Source: Planctomycetaceae bacterium (GTDB taxonomy: Bacteria; Planctomycetota; Planctomycetia; Pirellulales; UBA1268). From it: DNA of 46,406 bases. Positions 45,670-46,406 of the stretch are shown here, in pieces. Each line of letters starts with the position of its first letter. The first letter of the stretch is position 1. The notes under the pieces were generated by a model that saw nothing but the letters and a program-made list of their open reading frames with translations, searched no databases and was not told the origin of the DNA. The stretch is from NCBI GenBank assembly GCA_902629495.1, contig CACORA010000015.1:1-46406 (forward strand), in the 5' to 3' direction. The translations under genes were made by a program, and so were the position numbers.

Positions 45670-46406
45670 AGTCCTGTGTTATTGCTTGTTGCTGTCACTC
45701 TCAGTGGCTGCGTCTCGTCACCACCTGCGGTAATCCCAGTCAGGTTGACGGTCTGCTCAGGATCGTCCTCATAAATGGTGACGTCACTGATTGCATCAAG
45801 CGTCGGATCGTCATTGACTGGATTTACTGTGACATCAAAGGTCTGTGATGTTGTGGCGTTATCACCTGGTGTCGCAAGGTTATTATCCAGGCCACCATCT
45901 TCAACGGTGACTGTGACCGTGGCAGTACCGATTTCACCGGAGAGAACAAGAATCCTCCCAAACATTCCAGAATGGTACTGACACTGGTAAAATATTTCAT
46001 CTGGTGCATCTTCTGCCACAATCCACTGATATGTACCACTTGTCTGACCATTTCCGGTGAATCCACTGTTGTAGCTATTTGCAGGATCATAACCATTTTC
46101 AGTGGTTTGCAGGTGAAACGGGTGACCTGTGGAAGACAAATGAAGTGTGTAAGTTTGACCGCGACGGACAACAAGATTTGGGTTGCTCACACCGTTAATT
46201 TTGTACGCACCTGATACTCCAACAATATTTAATGTTCCTGAAATTTCTTCCATTGGAACGTCTGATGGCGCAAAAGTGAGTGTGCCTGTTGGGTCAGCGG
46301 ATGAATACGTAACGGTCGGGTCAGGGATCAGTCCTGTATTATTGCTTGTTGCTGTCACTCTCAGTTCCTGGACCTCACCACCGCCGGCAGCGATTCCGGC
46401 AAGGTT
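44877..46406 (-). CDS. Partial giant surface protein with Ig-like repeats and cupredoxin-like modules
   Basis: The frame is open to the right edge, so the N-terminus lies outside the window; 509 codons are visible. Ig-like repeats of the type NxxPTLDAISDVTIYEDDPEQ and NGTATITVTVEDGG alternate with two cupredoxin-like modules. The inner one (about 45940-46245) has GHPFH with His (46122-46124) and a YQCQYHSGM segment with Cys (45981-45983), His and Met (45963-45965), a set that fits a type-1 copper site. The C-terminal one (44880-45130) keeps HPF but has YQSGLDENV instead, so the copper ligands are gone. The last part is shared with the neighbouring giant protein. Probably exported, surface located. 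Confidence 0.85.
   Translation of the reverse strand, partial: NLAGIAAGGGEVQELRVTATSNNTGLIPDPTVTYSSADPTGTLTFAPSDVPMEEISGTLNIVGVSGAYKINGVSNPNLVVRRGQTYTLHLSSTGHPFHLQTTENGYDPANSYNSGFTGNGQTSGTYQWIVAEDAPDEIFYQCQYHSGMFGRILVLSGEIGTATVTVTVEDGGLDNNLATPGDNATTSQTFDVTVNPVNDDPTLDAISDVTIYEDDPEQTVNLTGITAGGDETQPLRVTATSNNTGLIPDPTVTYSSANPTGTLAFTPVANQNGTATITVTVEDGGFDNDLATPGDNATTSQTFQLLVLEVLSGTGSNTLAKDSLDNVYVDKQPVMYGDAQAKIDISGFSALAAESDDGTNALIVRRGAKDYRLVADETWRISSLFHSLRNTNVQPLDISARGSAYIPEITFSNGNFMVAGAEAPTITVRRNVTYAFDLNTPDHPFYLQTAGGGYQESLVYAAGFDGNGQTSGRYTWNVPDDAPDELFYQSGLDENVFGRIVVIDVPGDD
45498..46358 (-). repeat. Internal Ig-like repeats with an inserted module
   Basis: The block starting AAAGGTCTGTGATG recurs at 45498 and 45837 (offset 339 bp, 113 codons). 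A second shared block, GTGCCTGTTGGG, recurs at 45622 and 46282 (offset 660 bp). The 321-bp difference equals the cupredoxin-like module inserted into one repeat. Confidence 0.75.

Noticed and set aside
1..46406. tRNA/rRNA genes, CRISPR arrays, insertion sequences or prophage
   Set aside because: No cloverleaf, regular spacer-repeat array, transposase, integrase or capsid gene was seen on reading both strands.

Overview
The window looks like a chromosomal segment of a marine-type planctomycete (Planctomycetota, probably the Pirellulales/Planctomycetales side). This taxonomic call is an inference. It rests on seven secreted sulfatases, a DUF1501 gene next to a PSCyt1-DUF1549-DUF1553 gene, an LEPR-type N-terminus on a giant surface protein, a Ser/Thr kinase with DWG in place of DFG beside an FHA-ABC transporter, and many genes without a visible Shine-Dalgarno. 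No tRNA, rRNA, CRISPR array, transposase or integrase was recognised.

Left part (1-17.2 kb): a beta-helix protein; a secreted EEP-fold phosphoesterase with a sulfatase downstream; two further sulfatases on the minus strand; a diacylglycerol-kinase-like lipid kinase; a SMUG1-type uracil-DNA glycosylase; a secreted sialidase-like propeller; a GNAT acetyltransferase; a GIY-YIG-like nuclease; a 23-residue-repeat protein; a large sulfatase; and a PQQ-type propeller.

Centre (17.2-30.2 kb): this reads as a sulfated-polysaccharide locus. An AraC regulator diverges from a sulfatase plus secreted beta-helix pair. A four-gene minus-strand run (two sulfatases, a Tat-exported sugar isomerase/epimerase-like protein, a metzincin-like protease) diverges from a GH16 enzyme carrying four carbohydrate-binding-like modules. 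Two perfect dyads sharing the half-site AACAAA/TTTGTT lie in that divergent interval. Plausibly the beta-helix proteins and GH16 bind or cut glycan, the sulfatases strip sulfate and the isomerase family member handles released sugars. The substrate cannot be read from sequence.

Right part (30.2-46.4 kb): a small membrane protein; an FHA-FHA-ABC transporter with a long coiled coil placed in an extracytoplasmic loop, immediately followed by a membrane Ser/Thr kinase with a Cache-like outer sensor; the DUF1501/DUF1553 pair; then two giant surface proteins on the minus strand. The first is a beta-helix / FN3-like / FGE-like / Ig-like / cupredoxin-like mosaic. The second runs off the window edge. 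They share a duplicated block of about 0.83 kb that includes sequence beyond their stop codons.

The most unusual signals are: an apparently intact type-1 copper site in an internal cupredoxin-like module while two terminal copies have lost the ligands; a formylglycine-generating-enzyme fold without cysteines in a sulfatase-rich region; the coiled-coil ABC loop beside the kinase; and the twin dyads before the GH16 gene.
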